Source of the DNA: Variovorax paradoxus
Lineage (GTDB): Bacteria; Pseudomonadota; Gammaproteobacteria; Burkholderiales; Burkholderiaceae_C
Direction: 5' to 3'
DNA: 64,000 bases
Assembly (NCBI RefSeq): GCF_030815855.1
Contig: NZ_JAUSXG010000001.1
Location: forward strand, 3,720,001 to 3,784,000
Shown one piece after another: positions 10,027 through 19,575 of the stretch (the first letter of the stretch is position 1; the number at the start of each line of letters is the position of its first letter). Made by a program: the position numbers and the translations under genes. Under the pieces are notes generated by a model, which made no database searches, had not been told where the DNA came from, and saw nothing but the letters and a program-made list of their open reading frames with translations.

Positions 10027-10440
10027 TCAGGCCAGGGCCATCTTCGCGCCGCCGCGGGTGCGGCGCAGCCCCGTCCATTGCAGCTCGGCCAGCACCACCA
10101 CGCACAGCGCCTGTGCCAGCACCCAGGCCATGCCCAATGCGGTGACCGCGAACATGCCGCTCATCAGCAGTGCCACGCACGCCACGGCCCAGCCGAAGTT
10201 GCCGGCCACCACGAGCCCGATGAGCGTGCGGGGCGGCGTGCGGCGCGTAGCCATGAAGGCTGCAGCCGCCGCGTAGGCCAGCAGGAATACGCCTGTCCCC
10301 ATGAGCAGCGGCGCCGGCAGGCCAGTCAGCCGCGCCAGCGCGTCGGTGAACGCCACTTGCAATGCGCCGGTCGCGGCGCAGGAAGCAGCGTCGGCCCACA
10401 TGACATTGGGGAGGAAACGGGGGGATGCAAAAACGGACAT
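10027..10440 (-). CDS. Small four-helix membrane protein
   Basis: The protein has 137 residues. After a short polar start it has about four hydrophobic segments (near residues 20-40, 45-63, 74-92 and 97-117) and a basic end. I recognise no domain. AAGGAG lies eight bases before the ATG. It is divergent from the XRE/MmyB-type regulator gene starting 132 bases away, which makes it a likely target of that regulator. It lies 162 bases upstream of acnA on the same strand. Confidence 0.75.
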   Translation of the reverse strand: MSVFASPRFLPNVMWADAASCAATGALQVAFTDALARLTGLPAPLLMGTGVFLLAYAAAAAFMATRRTPPRTLIGLVVAGNFGWAVACVALLMSGMFAVTALGMAWVLAQALCVVVLAELQWTGLRRTRGGAKMALA

Positions 10441-10572
10441 GAGAATCTCCTTCGGGTGGTACGCCGCAAGCCTGTCCTGCCGCGTTGAGGCCAATGATTC
10501 CGGAGGGCACGCATACCGTCGATAACCTGGGAGGTCATGGCGCGCCGACGCCGCCACGCCAGAATGCGGGCC

Positions 10573-11433
10573 ATGAATACGCCCCGCACCCACTCGTCCA
10601 AGGCCGGCCAGCCCGGCGCCCGCGACCCGTTCGGCGCGCACCTGCGGCACTGGCGCACCCATCGCCGGCTGAGCCAGCTCGATCTCGCGCAGGAGGCCGA
10701 GGTTTCGACGCGCCACCTGAGCTATGTGGAAACCGGCCGCGCCGCACCCAGCCGCGAAATGGTGCTGCGACTGGCGGAGCGGCTCGAAGTGCCGCTGCGC
10801 GAGCGCAATGCGCTGCTGGTCGCCGCCGGCTTCGCGCCGATGTACCGGCAGCGCTCGCTCGACGACCCCGCCCTGGCTTCGGCACGCCGCGCGGTGGACC
10901 TGGTGCTGAAGGGCCACGAGCCGTTTCCCGCCCTGGCGGTCGACCGCCACTGGAACCTCGTGGCGCACAACGCGTTGGTGCCGCTGCTGATGGCCGGCGC
11001 GGCGCCGGAGCTGGTGCAGGCCCCGGTCAACGTGCTGCGCCTGAGCCTGCATCCCGACGGCCTCGCCTCGCGCATCGCCAATCTTGCGCAATGGCGCGCC
11101 CACCTGCTCGATCGGCTGCAGCAGCAGATCGCCGCGACCGGCGACACGGTGCTGCAGGCGCTGCACGACGAACTCGAGGACTACCCCACGCCCCAGGTGA
11201 GCCATGACGCGCCCGCCGCGAACACGGAACTGTCGGGCGTCGTGGTGCCCTTTCAGCTGGTCACGCCGAACGGCGTGCTGAGCTTCATCAGCACCACCAC
11301 CATCTTCGGCACGCCGGTGGATGTCACGCTGCAGGAACTGGCGGTGGAGTCGTTCTTTCCGGCCGATGCGCAGACGGCTGCGGCGCTGACTGCCCTGGCG
11401 GCGCAGCCGGCCCGACGGACCGGCAATACCTGA
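10573..11433 (+). CDS. XRE-family regulator with MmyB-like ligand domain
   Basis: The protein has 286 residues. An N-terminal helix-turn-helix (residues about 17-75: FGAHLRHWRTHRRLSQLDLA, then STRHLSYVETGRAAPSREMV) is followed by a PAS-like MmyB ligand-binding domain (DRHWNLVAHNALVPLLM, VNVLRLSLHPDGLASRIANL). Such proteins are usually local repressors or activators responding to small molecules, possibly fatty acids. The ATG of MNTPRTH was preferred over an upstream one that adds only arginines. It is divergent from the four-helix membrane protein gene and converges on acnB. Confidence 0.88.
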   Translation: MNTPRTHSSKAGQPGARDPFGAHLRHWRTHRRLSQLDLAQEAEVSTRHLSYVETGRAAPSREMVLRLAERLEVPLRERNALLVAAGFAPMYRQRSLDDPALASARRAVDLVLKGHEPFPALAVDRHWNLVAHNALVPLLMAGAAPELVQAPVNVLRLSLHPDGLASRIANLAQWRAHLLDRLQQQIAATGDTVLQALHDELEDYPTPQVSHDAPAANTELSGVVVPFQLVTPNGVLSFISTTTIFGTPVDVTLQELAVESFFPADAQTAAALTALAAQPARRTGNT

Positions 11434-11493
11434 AACCCAACCCGCCGCCGCGTTGATGCAGCAGCCATAGCAGCAGCCCGCGAACGCCGCGCG

Positions 11494-11519
11494 TAAAAAA
11501 GCCCCGCCGAAGCGGGGCT
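11494..11519 (-). terminator. Intrinsic terminator of acnB
   Basis: Perfect 8-bp stem AGCCCCGC / GCGGGGCT (11500-11519) with a 4-base loop, followed on the minus strand by six T residues. It lies 28 bases after the acnB stop. The plus-strand side has only a short TTTT, so it may weakly stop the convergent regulator transcript as well. Confidence 0.88.
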
Positions 11520-11546
11520 CGTTTTCAAGCGCAAGCTGCGCGCGGA

Positions 11547-14141
11547 TCAGGCTGCGACTGCGGCAGGCGCGACGGCTTCGGTCTTGTAGTCGTCGATCTT
11601 GTCGAAGTTCAGGTACTGGTAGATCTGCGCGCTCGACGCATCGAGCACGCCCGTCGCGGCCATGTACTCCTCGCGCGTCGGAATGCGGCCCAGGCGCGAG
11701 CAGATGGCGGCCAGTTCGGCCGAGCCCAGGTACACGTTGGTGTTCTTGCCCAGGCGGTTCGGGAAGTTGCGGGTGCTGGTCGACATCACCGTGGCGCCTT
11801 CGCGCACCTGCGCCTGGTTGCCCATGCACAGCGAGCAGCCCGGCATCTCGGTGCGCGCACCGGCATTGCCGAACACGCCGTAGTGGCCTTCTTCGGTGAG
11901 CTGCTGGGCATCCATCTTGGTGGGCGGCGCGATCCACAGCTTGACCGGGATGTCGCGCTTGCCTTCGAGCAGCTTCGACGCGGCGCGGAAGTGGCCGATG
12001 TTGGTCATGCACGAGCCGATGAACACTTCGTCGATCACGGCACCGGCCACGTCGCTGAGCGTCTTCACGTCGTCAGGGTCGTTCGGGCAGGCCACGATGG
12101 GTTCGTGGATCTCGGCCAGGTCGATTTCGATGACGGCGGCGTAGTCGGCGTCGGCATCGCCCTTGAGCAATTGCGGGTCCTTGAGCCAGGCTTCCTGCGC
12201 GGCGATGCGGCGTGCCAGCGTGCGGGCATCGGCATAGCCTTCGGCAATCATCCACTTCATCAGCGTGATGTTGCTGTTGATGTACTCGATGATCGGTTCC
12301 TTGTTCAGGTGCACCGTGCAGCCGGCCGCCGAGCGTTCGGCCGAAGCGTCGCTCAGTTCGAAGGCTTGCTCCACCTTCAGGTCGGGCAGGCCTTCGATTT
12401 CGAGGATACGGCCCGAGAAGATGTTCTTCTTGCCCTGCTTGGCCACCGTCAGCAGACCCGACTTGATGGCGTACAGCGGAATGGCGTTGACCAGGTCGCG
12501 CAGCGTCACGCCGGGCTGCATCTTGCCCTTGAAGCGCACGAGCACCGACTCGGGCATGTCCAGCGGCATCACGCCGGTGGCCGCGGCGAAAGCCACGAGG
12601 CCGGAGCCGGCCGGGAAGCTGATGCCGATGGGGAAACGGGTGTGGCTGTCGCCGCCGGTGCCGACGGTGTCGGGCGTCAGCAGGCGGTTGAGCCAGCTGT
12701 GGATGACGCCGTCGCCGGGGCGCAGCGACACGCCGCCGCGATTGGCCATGAACTCGGGCAGTTCATGGTGCATCTTGACGTCGACCTTCTTCGGGTACGC
12801 CGCCGTGTGACAGAACGACTGCATCACGAGGTCGGCCGAGAAGCCCAGGCAAGCCAGGTCCTTCAGCTCGTCGCGCGTCATCGGGCCTGTGGTGTCCTGC
12901 GAGCCGACCGAGGTCATCTTGGGTTCGCAGTAGGTGCCGGGGCGAACGCCGGTGCCTTCGGGCAGGCCGCAGGCGCGGCCGACCATCTTCTGCGCGAGCG
13001 AGAAGCCCTTCTTGGTGTCGACCGGGCTGGTCGGCAGGCGGAACAGCGTCGACACGGGCAGGCCCAGTGCTTCGCGCGCCTTGGCCGTGAGGCCGCGGCC
13101 GATGATCAGCGGAATGCGGCCGCCGGCGCGCACTTCGTCGAACAGCACGTCGCTCTTGACGGTGAATTCGGCGATGACCTTGCCGTCCTTCAGCGCCTTG
13201 CCTTCGTAGGGGCGCAGTTCGACCACGTCGCCCATGTTCATCTGCGCCACGTCGAGTTCGATCGGCAGTGCGCCCGAGTCTTCCATGGTGTTGTAGAAGA
13301 TCGGGGCGATCTTGCCGCCGAGGCAGACGCCGCCGAAACGCTTGTTGGGCACGAAGGGAATGTCTTCGCCGGTGAACCACAGCACCGAGTTGGTGGCGCT
13401 CTTGCGCGAGGAACCGGTGCCGACCACGTCGCCGGCATAGGCCACGAGGTGGCCGCGCGCGCGCAGGTCTTCGATGAACTTCACCGGGCCGCGCTTGCCG
13501 TCTTCTTCAGGAACGATGCCGGGGCGGGCGTTCTTGTGCATCGCCAGGGCGTGCATCGGAATGTCGGGACGTGTGGTGGCGTCGGGTGCGGGGGAGAGAT
13601 CGTCGGTGTTGATTTCACCGGCCACCTTGAAGATGCTGACCGTGATGCTTTGCGGCACTTCGGGACGGCTGGTGAACCATTCGGCATCGGCCCAGCTTTG
13701 CAGCACGCCCTTGGCGTGGGCGTTGCCCTTGTCGGCCTTTTCCTTGACGTCGTGGAACTGGTCGAACATCAACAGGGTTTTCTTCAGGCCTTCGGCCGCC
13801 ACGGCGCCGACCTCGGCGTCGTCGAGCAGGTCGATCATCGGGCTGATGTTGTAGCCGCCGAGCATGGTGCCGAGCAATTCGGTGGCACGGGCGCGCGTAA
13901 TGAACGCGTTCTTCTCGGTACCGTGGGCCACGGCCGCCAGGTAGCTCGCCTTGACCTTGGCCGCGTCGTCGACGCCGGCGGGCACGCGATAGGTGAGCAG
14001 ATCGAGCAGGAAGGCACCGTCCTTGGCATTCGCGCTCTTGAGGAGCTCGATGGCTTCGGCGGTTTGCTTCGCGCTCAATGGCAGCGGCGGAATACCGAGC
14101 GCGGCGCGTTCGGCAACATGGTCAACGTAGGCTTGCAACAT
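11547..14141 (-). CDS. acnB: Aconitate hydratase B
   Basis: An 864-residue bifunctional aconitase/2-methylisocitrate dehydratase of the AcnB type. The N-terminal HEAT-like domain ([20 protein letters not shown]) comes first, then the swivel domain ([16 protein letters not shown]), then the catalytic core with cluster cysteines in [17 protein letters not shown] and [13 protein letters not shown]. Length is normal. GGAGAA precedes the ATG. It ends in a strong intrinsic terminator. It belongs to the TCA group with mdh, sdh and gltA. Confidence 0.98.
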   Translation of the reverse strand: MLQAYVDHVAERAALGIPPLPLSAKQTAEAIELLKSANAKDGAFLLDLLTYRVPAGVDDAAKVKASYLAAVAHGTEKNAFITRARATELLGTMLGGYNISPMIDLLDDAEVGAVAAEGLKKTLLMFDQFHDVKEKADKGNAHAKGVLQSWADAEWFTSRPEVPQSITVSIFKVAGEINTDDLSPAPDATTRPDIPMHALAMHKNARPGIVPEEDGKRGPVKFIEDLRARGHLVAYAGDVVGTGSSRKSATNSVLWFTGEDIPFVPNKRFGGVCLGGKIAPIFYNTMEDSGALPIELDVAQMNMGDVVELRPYEGKALKDGKVIAEFTVKSDVLFDEVRAGGRIPLIIGRGLTAKAREALGLPVSTLFRLPTSPVDTKKGFSLAQKMVGRACGLPEGTGVRPGTYCEPKMTSVGSQDTTGPMTRDELKDLACLGFSADLVMQSFCHTAAYPKKVDVKMHHELPEFMANRGGVSLRPGDGVIHSWLNRLLTPDTVGTGGDSHTRFPIGISFPAGSGLVAFAAATGVMPLDMPESVLVRFKGKMQPGVTLRDLVNAIPLYAIKSGLLTVAKQGKKNIFSGRILEIEGLPDLKVEQAFELSDASAERSAAGCTVHLNKEPIIEYINSNITLMKWMIAEGYADARTLARRIAAQEAWLKDPQLLKGDADADYAAVIEIDLAEIHEPIVACPNDPDDVKTLSDVAGAVIDEVFIGSCMTNIGHFRAASKLLEGKRDIPVKLWIAPPTKMDAQQLTEEGHYGVFGNAGARTEMPGCSLCMGNQAQVREGATVMSTSTRNFPNRLGKNTNVYLGSAELAAICSRLGRIPTREEYMAATGVLDASSAQIYQYLNFDKIDDYKTEAVAPAAVAA

Positions 14142-14224
14142 CTTCTTTTCTCCGGAAACTGGGGCTGGCGGGCGTGCGGTACGGCAAGCAAGAGCCGCAC
14201 CGCACCCCGTGTTGGGTACTCTTC

Positions 14225-14776
14225 TTACTTCTTGGCCGCGTCGGCACCTTCGAACAGGTCCTTCGGTGGGTTCTTCTTCATTTCCGCAGCGAAGGCGACC
14301 TGGGCTTCGGTCTGGCATTCGTCGGCGAGGCGCAGGCCGGCCTTCTGGTTCATCAGCATCGACTTGTTGCCGAGCTGCAGCCACATGGCGCCGGCGCGCG
14401 GGTCTTCGAGGCGGATGGCGCCGGTGCGGCTTTCGACCGGGTGCATGCGGAACTTCTGGCCCTTGGTCGAGACATTGAAGAAGCCCGGCTTCTTCTCGTC
14501 GGCCGTCACGGTCACGTCGGCGCCGAGCTCGCACTGGGCCTTGCCGAGCGAAACGCGCTTCGCGACTTCGAGATCGGCATCGGTCAGCACGATGTTGGTT
14601 TCGTCCGCAATGGGCGTGACCTCCTCGACGGCCTTGGCGGCCTTGCGGGTGACCTGCCTCTTGGCGGGCGCCTTCTTGGCTTCGGCGTTGGCGGCGGGCT
14701 TGGCCGGGGCGGTCTGCGCGCTGGCGGCGAATGGGAGTGCCAGGGCCAGGGCGGCGATGAGTGCAATTTTCTTCAT
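14225..14776 (-). CDS. Conserved periplasmic protein
   Basis: The protein has 183 residues, with a signal peptide ([20 protein letters not shown]) followed by an Ala/Lys/Pro-rich linker to about residue 50. The folded part contains [33 protein letters not shown] and [20 protein letters not shown], with two cysteines. I know such proteins only as conserved hypotheticals of Burkholderiales. It lies between the CitE-like gene and acnB in the same direction, but no functional tie can be read from its sequence. Confidence 0.8.
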   Translation of the reverse strand: MKKIALIAALALALPFAASAQTAPAKPAANAEAKKAPAKRQVTRKAAKAVEEVTPIADETNIVLTDADLEVAKRVSLGKAQCELGADVTVTADEKKPGFFNVSTKGQKFRMHPVESRTGAIRLEDPRAGAMWLQLGNKSMLMNQKAGLRLADECQTEAQVAFAAEMKKNPPKDLFEGADAAKK

Positions 14777-14803
14777 GAGGGTTTCCTTGAGGAGTCGTAG
14801 GTT

Positions 14804-15802
14804 TCAGGAGGCCGCGAGTGCAAACCAGGCTTTTGCCTCTGCAGGCAGCGCGCGCCCTGTTGCATGGGCGCGCGTCAGCACTTGCCAGAAATGGCGATAG
14901 CTCGCGCGGTCGTGCAATGTGCCATCAATTTGTGTCGGCGCCCAATTCGCGCGTGCGGCATTTGTAATGATTTCTACGGCAATTTGAATCTGGGCCTCGT
15001 CCGGCGCAAACGCCTCGAGGATCGGCCGGATCTGGCTCGGGTGAATGCTCCACATGCGCGTGTAGCCGAATTCGGTGGCCGCCTTGCGGGCCGCCGTGCG
15101 CATGGCGCCGGTGTCGCTGAACTCGGTAACCACGCAATGCGAAGGCACCTTGCCATACGCATGCGCCGCCGATGCAATCGCCAGCTTGGCGCGCACCACC
15201 AGCGGATGCGTGAACTGCCCGGCCGCGCCCATGCCGTCGGCGGGAATGGCGCCAGCATGAGCCGAAACGAAGTCCATCAGGCCGAAGCTCAGCGATTGCA
15301 CGCGCGGATGCGCCGCGATTTCGAACGCGTGGTGCACGGCCAGCGGCGACTCGATGAGCACGTGCAGCGGCAGTGCATCGGCATCCGCCGCCTCGAGGGC
15401 TGCGACAGCCTGCAACACATCGGCCACGGACTCGACCTTGGGCACCATCAGGTGGCTGAGCCGGTGGCCGGCCCGTCCGGCAATGGTGACCACGTCGCCC
15501 GCGAAGGCCGCGTGATCGACCGGATGAACGCGCACGCCGACGCGCATGCCCGGCTTTGCAGCGAGCGCCAGTTCGGTCACGAGCGCCGCATGCTCCGCCT
15601 CGCCGCCCACGGGGGCGCCGTCTTCGCAGTCGAGGGTGACGTCGAACACGCAAGCGCCGAACTCCTCGGCCATCTCGGCCTGGAGCGCGAGGCTCTTCTT
15701 CATGCGCGCTTCAACGCCGCTGTAGTGGTCGCACACGGGCAGCGTCACGGCGCCTGCTTGTGCACCGAGCAGCACTTCGCCCGGATGAATGGCCTTCGTC
15801 AT
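14804..15802 (-). CDS. HpcH/HpaI-family lyase (CitE-like)
   Basis: The protein has 332 residues and the citrate-lyase-beta/malyl-CoA-lyase fold. Seen are [17 protein letters not shown] (metal/acid site), [12 protein letters not shown] (the arginine motif) and [12 protein letters not shown], with [10 protein letters not shown] near the C-terminus. Free-standing members cleave or make C-C bonds of acyl-CoA beta-hydroxy acids; without citrate-lyase alpha and gamma genes nearby a role as citrate lyase subunit is unlikely. The start overlaps the tam stop (ATGA), so both are cotranslated. The substrate is unknown. Confidence 0.8.
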   Translation of the reverse strand: MTKAIHPGEVLLGAQAGAVTLPVCDHYSGVEARMKKSLALQAEMAEEFGACVFDVTLDCEDGAPVGGEAEHAALVTELALAAKPGMRVGVRVHPVDHAAFAGDVVTIAGRAGHRLSHLMVPKVESVADVLQAVAALEAADADALPLHVLIESPLAVHHAFEIAAHPRVQSLSFGLMDFVSAHAGAIPADGMGAAGQFTHPLVVRAKLAIASAAHAYGKVPSHCVVTEFSDTGAMRTAARKAATEFGYTRMWSIHPSQIRPILEAFAPDEAQIQIAVEIITNAARANWAPTQIDGTLHDRASYRHFWQVLTRAHATGRALPAEAKAWFALAAS

Positions 15803-16575
15803 GCTTTTCTCTGCGCCACGATGAACATGCGCGGAAAGGCCAGCAATCGCTTGCCGTCTGCGCGTGCGGGATAGGCCTGATCGACACGGCGCTCGTACTC
15901 GGCGAGGTAGCTTGCCTGCAGGTCGGCCGGCAAGCGGTCGACGAAAGGCTTGAGCCCCGTGCCGCGCACCCATTCGACGATGGCCGCGGCATCGGCCATG
16001 GGGTGCTGGTAGATGGTGTGCCACACATCGACCCTGGCCGCTTGGGGCGCCAGCAGGTCGTAGTAGCCGCCGAGCGGCAACAACAGGGTGCGCATGCGGT
16101 CGGCGTCGCCGATGGGCTCGGCCCAAGGCGCTTCGGCGGCCACGGCGCGCATCAGGCGGTGCGTGGGCTCTTCGCGGTTATCGGGCATCTGGATGGCGAG
16201 CACGCCACCCGGCGCCAGCGCAGCGAACAGGCGCGGGATCAGCGTTTCGTGGTCCGGCACCCACTGCAGGGCTGCGTTGGCATAAATAAGGTCGGGCGCT
16301 TCTTGCGGCGCCCAGGTCGCGATGTCGCTCAACTCGAAGCGCGCTTGCGGCAGGCGCTCGCGTGCGCTGGCCAGCATGGCTTCGGAGTTGTCGGTCCCGG
16401 TGACTTGCGCCTTCGGGAACCGATGGACCAGCAGCTCGGTGGAATTGCCCGGCCCGCAACCGAGGTCGACCGCGCGGGCCGCCTCCGGCAACGGTACCCG
16501 CGCCAGGAGTTCCTGTGCGGGTCGGGTGCGCTCGTCCTCGTAGCGACGGTATAGCGCGGGGTTCCAGTCGAGCAT
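15799..16575 (-). CDS. tam: Trans-aconitate 2-methyltransferase
   Basis: A 258-residue SAM-dependent methyltransferase. Motif I is [14 protein letters not shown] (about residues 41-54), followed by [11 protein letters not shown] and the [14 protein letters not shown] segment typical of Tam, with PDNREEPTH and the family's N-terminal [17 protein letters not shown]. It methylates trans-aconitate, a spontaneous by-product of cis-aconitate that inhibits aconitase, so finding it in a cluster with two aconitase genes makes sense. It overlaps the CitE-like gene by four bases and follows mdh after 13 bases. Confidence 0.9.
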   Translation of the reverse strand: MLDWNPALYRRYEDERTRPAQELLARVPLPEAARAVDLGCGPGNSTELLVHRFPKAQVTGTDNSEAMLASARERLPQARFELSDIATWAPQEAPDLIYANAALQWVPDHETLIPRLFAALAPGGVLAIQMPDNREEPTHRLMRAVAAEAPWAEPIGDADRMRTLLLPLGGYYDLLAPQAARVDVWHTIYQHPMADAAAIVEWVRGTGLKPFVDRLPADLQASYLAEYERRVDQAYPARADGKRLLAFPRMFIVAQRKA

Positions 16576-16588
16576 GCCGGTGCTGCGA

Positions 16589-17575
16589 TTACAGGAGGTG
16601 CGCAACGCCGGCTTGTTCGCCTTGCAGCTCTTCCAGCGTCTTGTTGATGCGTTCCTGGCTGAAGGCGTCGATTTCCAGGCCTTCGACCAGCTTGTACTCG
16701 CCGTTTTCGCAGGTGACCGGGAAGCCGAACATCGTGTCCTTCGGAATGCCGTACTGGCCGTCCGACGGGATGCCCATGGTGACCCACTTGCCGTTGGTGC
16801 CCAGGGCCCAGTCGCGCATGTGGTCGATGGCGGCGTTGGCGGCCGATGCGGCCGACGACAGGCCGCGGGCTTCGATGATGGCCGCGCCGCGCTTGCCGAC
16901 GGTCGGCAGGAAGGTGTTGGCGTTCCATTCCTGGTCGTTGATCATCTTGGCGACGCTTTCGCCCTTGATGGTGGCAAAGCGGTAGTCGGCGTACATCGTG
17001 GGCGAGTGGTTGCCCCAGACGGTGAGCTTCTCGATGTCGGCCACGGGCTTGCCGGTCTTGGCGGCGATCTGGCTGGCGGCGCGGTTGTGGTCCAGGCGTA
17101 GCATGGCGGTGAAGTTCTTGCGCGGCAGGTCGGGTGCGCTCTTCATCGCGATGTAGGCGTTGGTGTTGGCGGGGTTGCCGACCACCAGCACCTTGACGTT
17201 GCGGCTGGCGACGGCGTTCAGGGCCTTGCCCTGCGCCGTGAAGATGGCGCCGTTGACGGCCAGCAGCTCGGCGCGTTCCATGCCCGGGCCGCGCGGACGC
17301 GAGCCGACCAGGAGCGCGTAGTCGGCATCCTTGAAGGCGGTCATCGGGTCGCCGTGGGCTTCCATGCCGGCCAAGAGCGGGAATGCGCAGTCGTCGAGTT
17401 CCATCATCACGCCCTTGAGCGCCTTCTGGGCTTTTTCGTCGGGGATTTCGAGCAGTTGCAGGATGACCGGCTGGTCTTTGCCGAGCATTTCGCCCGACGC
17501 GATACGGAACAACAGGGCGTAACCGATTTGGCCGGCGGCACCGGTGACGGCAACGCGGACGGGTTTTTTGCTCAT
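16589..17575 (-). CDS. mdh: Malate dehydrogenase
   Basis: A 328-residue NAD-dependent enzyme of the cytosolic-type group used by many betaproteobacteria. Seen are the nucleotide site [18 protein letters not shown] (about residues 11-28), the substrate loop [35 protein letters not shown] and the catalytic histidine in [13 protein letters not shown]. It is transcribed away from the gntR gene; the palindrome at 17708-17719 lies between and may control both. tam follows closely. Confidence 0.97.
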   Translation of the reverse strand: MSKKPVRVAVTGAAGQIGYALLFRIASGEMLGKDQPVILQLLEIPDEKAQKALKGVMMELDDCAFPLLAGMEAHGDPMTAFKDADYALLVGSRPRGPGMERAELLAVNGAIFTAQGKALNAVASRNVKVLVVGNPANTNAYIAMKSAPDLPRKNFTAMLRLDHNRAASQIAAKTGKPVADIEKLTVWGNHSPTMYADYRFATIKGESVAKMINDQEWNANTFLPTVGKRGAAIIEARGLSSAASAANAAIDHMRDWALGTNGKWVTMGIPSDGQYGIPKDTMFGFPVTCENGEYKLVEGLEIDAFSQERINKTLEELQGEQAGVAHLL

Positions 17576-17707
17576 GGGAAGACTCCAGAAGGTGGTGAAA
17601 CGGTATCGGCGGGCGCGCGTGGCGCCGATGGTCCTGCAGGGCGGGAATCCTTCCCGCGGCGCAGGCCGGCCCGCATTTTAAGCCGAATCGAGGTGGCTCG
17701 TCTTATG

Positions 17708-17719
17708 TCTTATATAAGA
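17708..17719. promoter_or_regulatory. Palindrome TCTTATATAAGA, candidate GntR operator
   Basis: A perfect 12-base palindrome in the 184-base gap between divergent mdh and gntR, preceded by a partial direct copy (TCTTATG at 17701-17707). It is 40 bases from the chosen gntR ATG. Short A+T-rich palindromes like this are typical GntR-family sites. The assignment to the adjacent regulator is inference. Confidence 0.5.
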
Positions 17720-17759
17720 TATGCTCAGGGGCTCCGCCACGGCGCACCCCACCGCTGCC

Positions 17760-18515
17760 ATGAATGCCACCGTCCTCGAAGACTCTGCGACGCCCTCCTT
17801 CAGTCCGCTCTATCAGCAGATCAAGACATTGATCCTGCAGAGCCTGCAGGCCGGCGAGTGGAAGCCGGGCGAGCCGATTCCGAGCGAGATGGACCTTGCA
17901 GCGCGCTATCGCGTGAGCCAGGGCACGGTGCGCAAGGCCATCGACGAGCTGGCGGCCGAAAACCTGCTGGTGCGGCGCCAGGGCAAGGGCACCTTCGTCG
18001 CCACGCATGCCGAGCAGCACGTGCAGTACCGCTTTCTGAAGCTCGTGCCCGATGTCGGCACCCCGAGCACCGAAGGCCCGGCCGAGCGCACCATCGTCGA
18101 TTGCCGCCGCCAGCGCGCCTCGGCCGACGTGGCGCGCGCACTGGGCCTGCGCACGGGCGACGCGGTGCTGCAGGTGCGGCGCGTGCTCGCCTACGGGGGC
18201 GTGCCCACGATTCTCGAAGACCTCTGGCTCCCCGGCGCGCCGTTCAAGGGCCTTACGGCCGAGCGGCTGCGCGCTTGGCCGGGGCCGATGTACGCGATGT
18301 TCGAGACCGAATTCGGCGTGCGCATGGTGCGCGCGGAAGAAAAAATCCGCGCGGTGCTCCCGGATGCGGAGCAGGCGGCGTTGCTCGACGTGTCGCTGCA
18401 AATGCCCTTGCTCAGCGTGGAGCGGCTGGCCCACACCTATCACGACACGCCGATGGAATTGCGCCGCGGCCTCTATCGCACTGACACGCACCACTACCGG
18501 AACCAGCTCGGCTGA
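17760..18515 (+). CDS. GntR/HutC-type regulator of the TCA cluster
   Basis: The protein has 251 residues. A winged helix (residues about 14-80: PLYQQIKTLILQSLQAGEW, IPSEMDLAARYRVSQGTVRK, LVRRQGKGTFVATH) is followed by a UTRA ligand domain (VLQVRRVLAYGGVPTILEDLW to the C-terminus). It lies between mdh and sdhCDAB, an arrangement common in betaproteobacteria, and probably senses a TCA-related acid. A start 39 bases upstream is possible; MNATVLED was preferred because the extra residues have no homology to the fold. Target and ligand are not visible from sequence. Confidence 0.88.
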   Translation: MNATVLEDSATPSFSPLYQQIKTLILQSLQAGEWKPGEPIPSEMDLAARYRVSQGTVRKAIDELAAENLLVRRQGKGTFVATHAEQHVQYRFLKLVPDVGTPSTEGPAERTIVDCRRQRASADVARALGLRTGDAVLQVRRVLAYGGVPTILEDLWLPGAPFKGLTAERLRAWPGPMYAMFETEFGVRMVRAEEKIRAVLPDAEQAALLDVSLQMPLLSVERLAHTYHDTPMELRRGLYRTDTHHYRNQLG

Positions 18516-18635
18516 GGTCACGCCAAGATGAACCCACGATCCAGCCGCAGCGCAGCGCCAGCCCCTCGTGGGCAACACGCTACGAAGTCAATAGCATCCG
18601 ACTGCGGCGCTGCGCCGACGCGGGCACCTCCGCCA

Positions 18636-18652
18636 TGCAATGGTGCATTGCA
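18636..18652. promoter_or_regulatory. Inverted repeat in the sdhC promoter region
   Basis: TGCAATG-GTG-CATTGCA is a perfect 7+3+7 inverted repeat. It ends one base before TAGAAT (18654-18659), a plausible -10 element, so a protein bound here would cover the -35 region. No good -35 hexamer is seen, which would fit an activator-dependent promoter for the sdh-gltA operon. It does not resemble the palindrome upstream of gntR. Confidence 0.4.
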
Positions 18653-18734
18653 ATAGAATTTTGCGTTGTTTGCATTCCGCAGAAGAAACAAAAGCGTTCG
18701 CTCTCAGAACAAGCCACCACGAAAGCCTCCCCCA

Positions 18735-19181
18735 ATGACAGAGCTTGCAACTCCTCCCCGGCCGCCGCGCCGCGAATTCCGAAACATCAATGCCTTCACC
18801 GATCTCACGACCTACCGGCTGCCCCCGGCGGGCATCGTGTCGATCCTGCACCGCGTGAGCGGCGTGCTCATGTTCCTGCTGCTGCCGTTCATCATCTGGA
18901 TGTTCGACACCTCGCTGTCGTCGGACTATTCGTTCGCCAGGTTCAAGGCCGCCTTCAACAGCGGCCTCGGTTTCGTTCCGGGCTGGTTCATCAAGCTGGT
19001 CGCTCTCGCGCTGATCTGGAGCTACCTGCACCACTTCATCGCCGGCCTGCGCCATCTCTGGATGGACGTGAGCCATGCCGCCGTCACCAAGGAGTTCGGC
19101 CACACGTCGGCCCTGGTCACGCTGGCCCTGAGCATTCTGCTCACCGTGGTGCTCGGCGCCAAGTTGTTCGGCCTGTACTGA
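18735..19181 (+). CDS. sdhC: Succinate dehydrogenase cytochrome b556 subunit
   Basis: A 148-residue membrane anchor of complex II with three membrane helices. The quinone/heme segment SILHRVSGVLMFLLLPFI (with the conserved Ser-x3-Arg) and the heme-ligand region YLHHFIAGLRHLWMD are present. The start at MTELATPP was chosen because upstream residues of the longer frame are basic and unrelated. It is the first gene of sdhCDAB-sdhE-gltA. Confidence 0.95.
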   Translation: MTELATPPRPPRREFRNINAFTDLTTYRLPPAGIVSILHRVSGVLMFLLLPFIIWMFDTSLSSDYSFARFKAAFNSGLGFVPGWFIKLVALALIWSYLHHFIAGLRHLWMDVSHAAVTKEFGHTSALVTLALSILLTVVLGAKLFGLY

Positions 19182-19194
19182 GAAGGAGCCCACC

Positions 19195-19560
19195 ATGTCT
19201 GTGAATTACGGCTCCAAGCGCATCGTCGTCGGCGCACATTACGGTCTGCGCGACTGGCTCAGCCAGCGCATCACGGGCGGCCTGATGGCGCTCTTCACGA
19301 TCATCCTGCTCGCGCAGCTGATCTTCACGCGCGGCCCGCTGGGCTACGACCTCTGGGCCGGCATCTTCGCCGCGCAGTGGATGAAGGTGCTGACCTTCTC
19401 CGTGATCGCTTCCCTGCTCTATCACGTCTGGGTCGGCATGCGCGACGTGTGGATGGACTACGTCCAGCCCGTCGGCATTCGCCTCGCCCTGCAAATTTTC
19501 ACCATCGTCTGGCTTGTCGGTTGTGCGGGTTGGGCCATTCAAGTGCTTTGGAAGATCTGA
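19195..19560 (+). CDS. sdhD: Succinate dehydrogenase membrane anchor subunit
   Basis: A 121-residue second anchor of complex II with three hydrophobic helices (LMALFTIILLAQLIF; MKVLTFSVIASLLYHVWVGM; FTIVWLVGCAGWAI). The histidine in SLLYHVWVGMRDVWMDY is the likely heme ligand. AAGGAG lies before the ATG, 13 bases after sdhC. Confidence 0.94.
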   Translation: MSVNYGSKRIVVGAHYGLRDWLSQRITGGLMALFTIILLAQLIFTRGPLGYDLWAGIFAAQWMKVLTFSVIASLLYHVWVGMRDVWMDYVQPVGIRLALQIFTIVWLVGCAGWAIQVLWKI

Positions 19561-19575
19561 CCTGACACCCCCACC

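Noticed and set aside
11883..14900. Very long open frame on the plus strand opposite acnB and neighbouring genes
   Set aside because: It is the antisense shadow of acnB and the genes around it, a normal effect of high G+C. It is rich in His, Arg, Ala and Gly, without domains or a ribosome site.
14804..15802. Citrate lyase beta subunit
   Set aside because: No alpha, gamma or accessory citrate-lyase genes are nearby; the protein belongs to the broad HpcH/HpaI family, so a narrower name is not justified.
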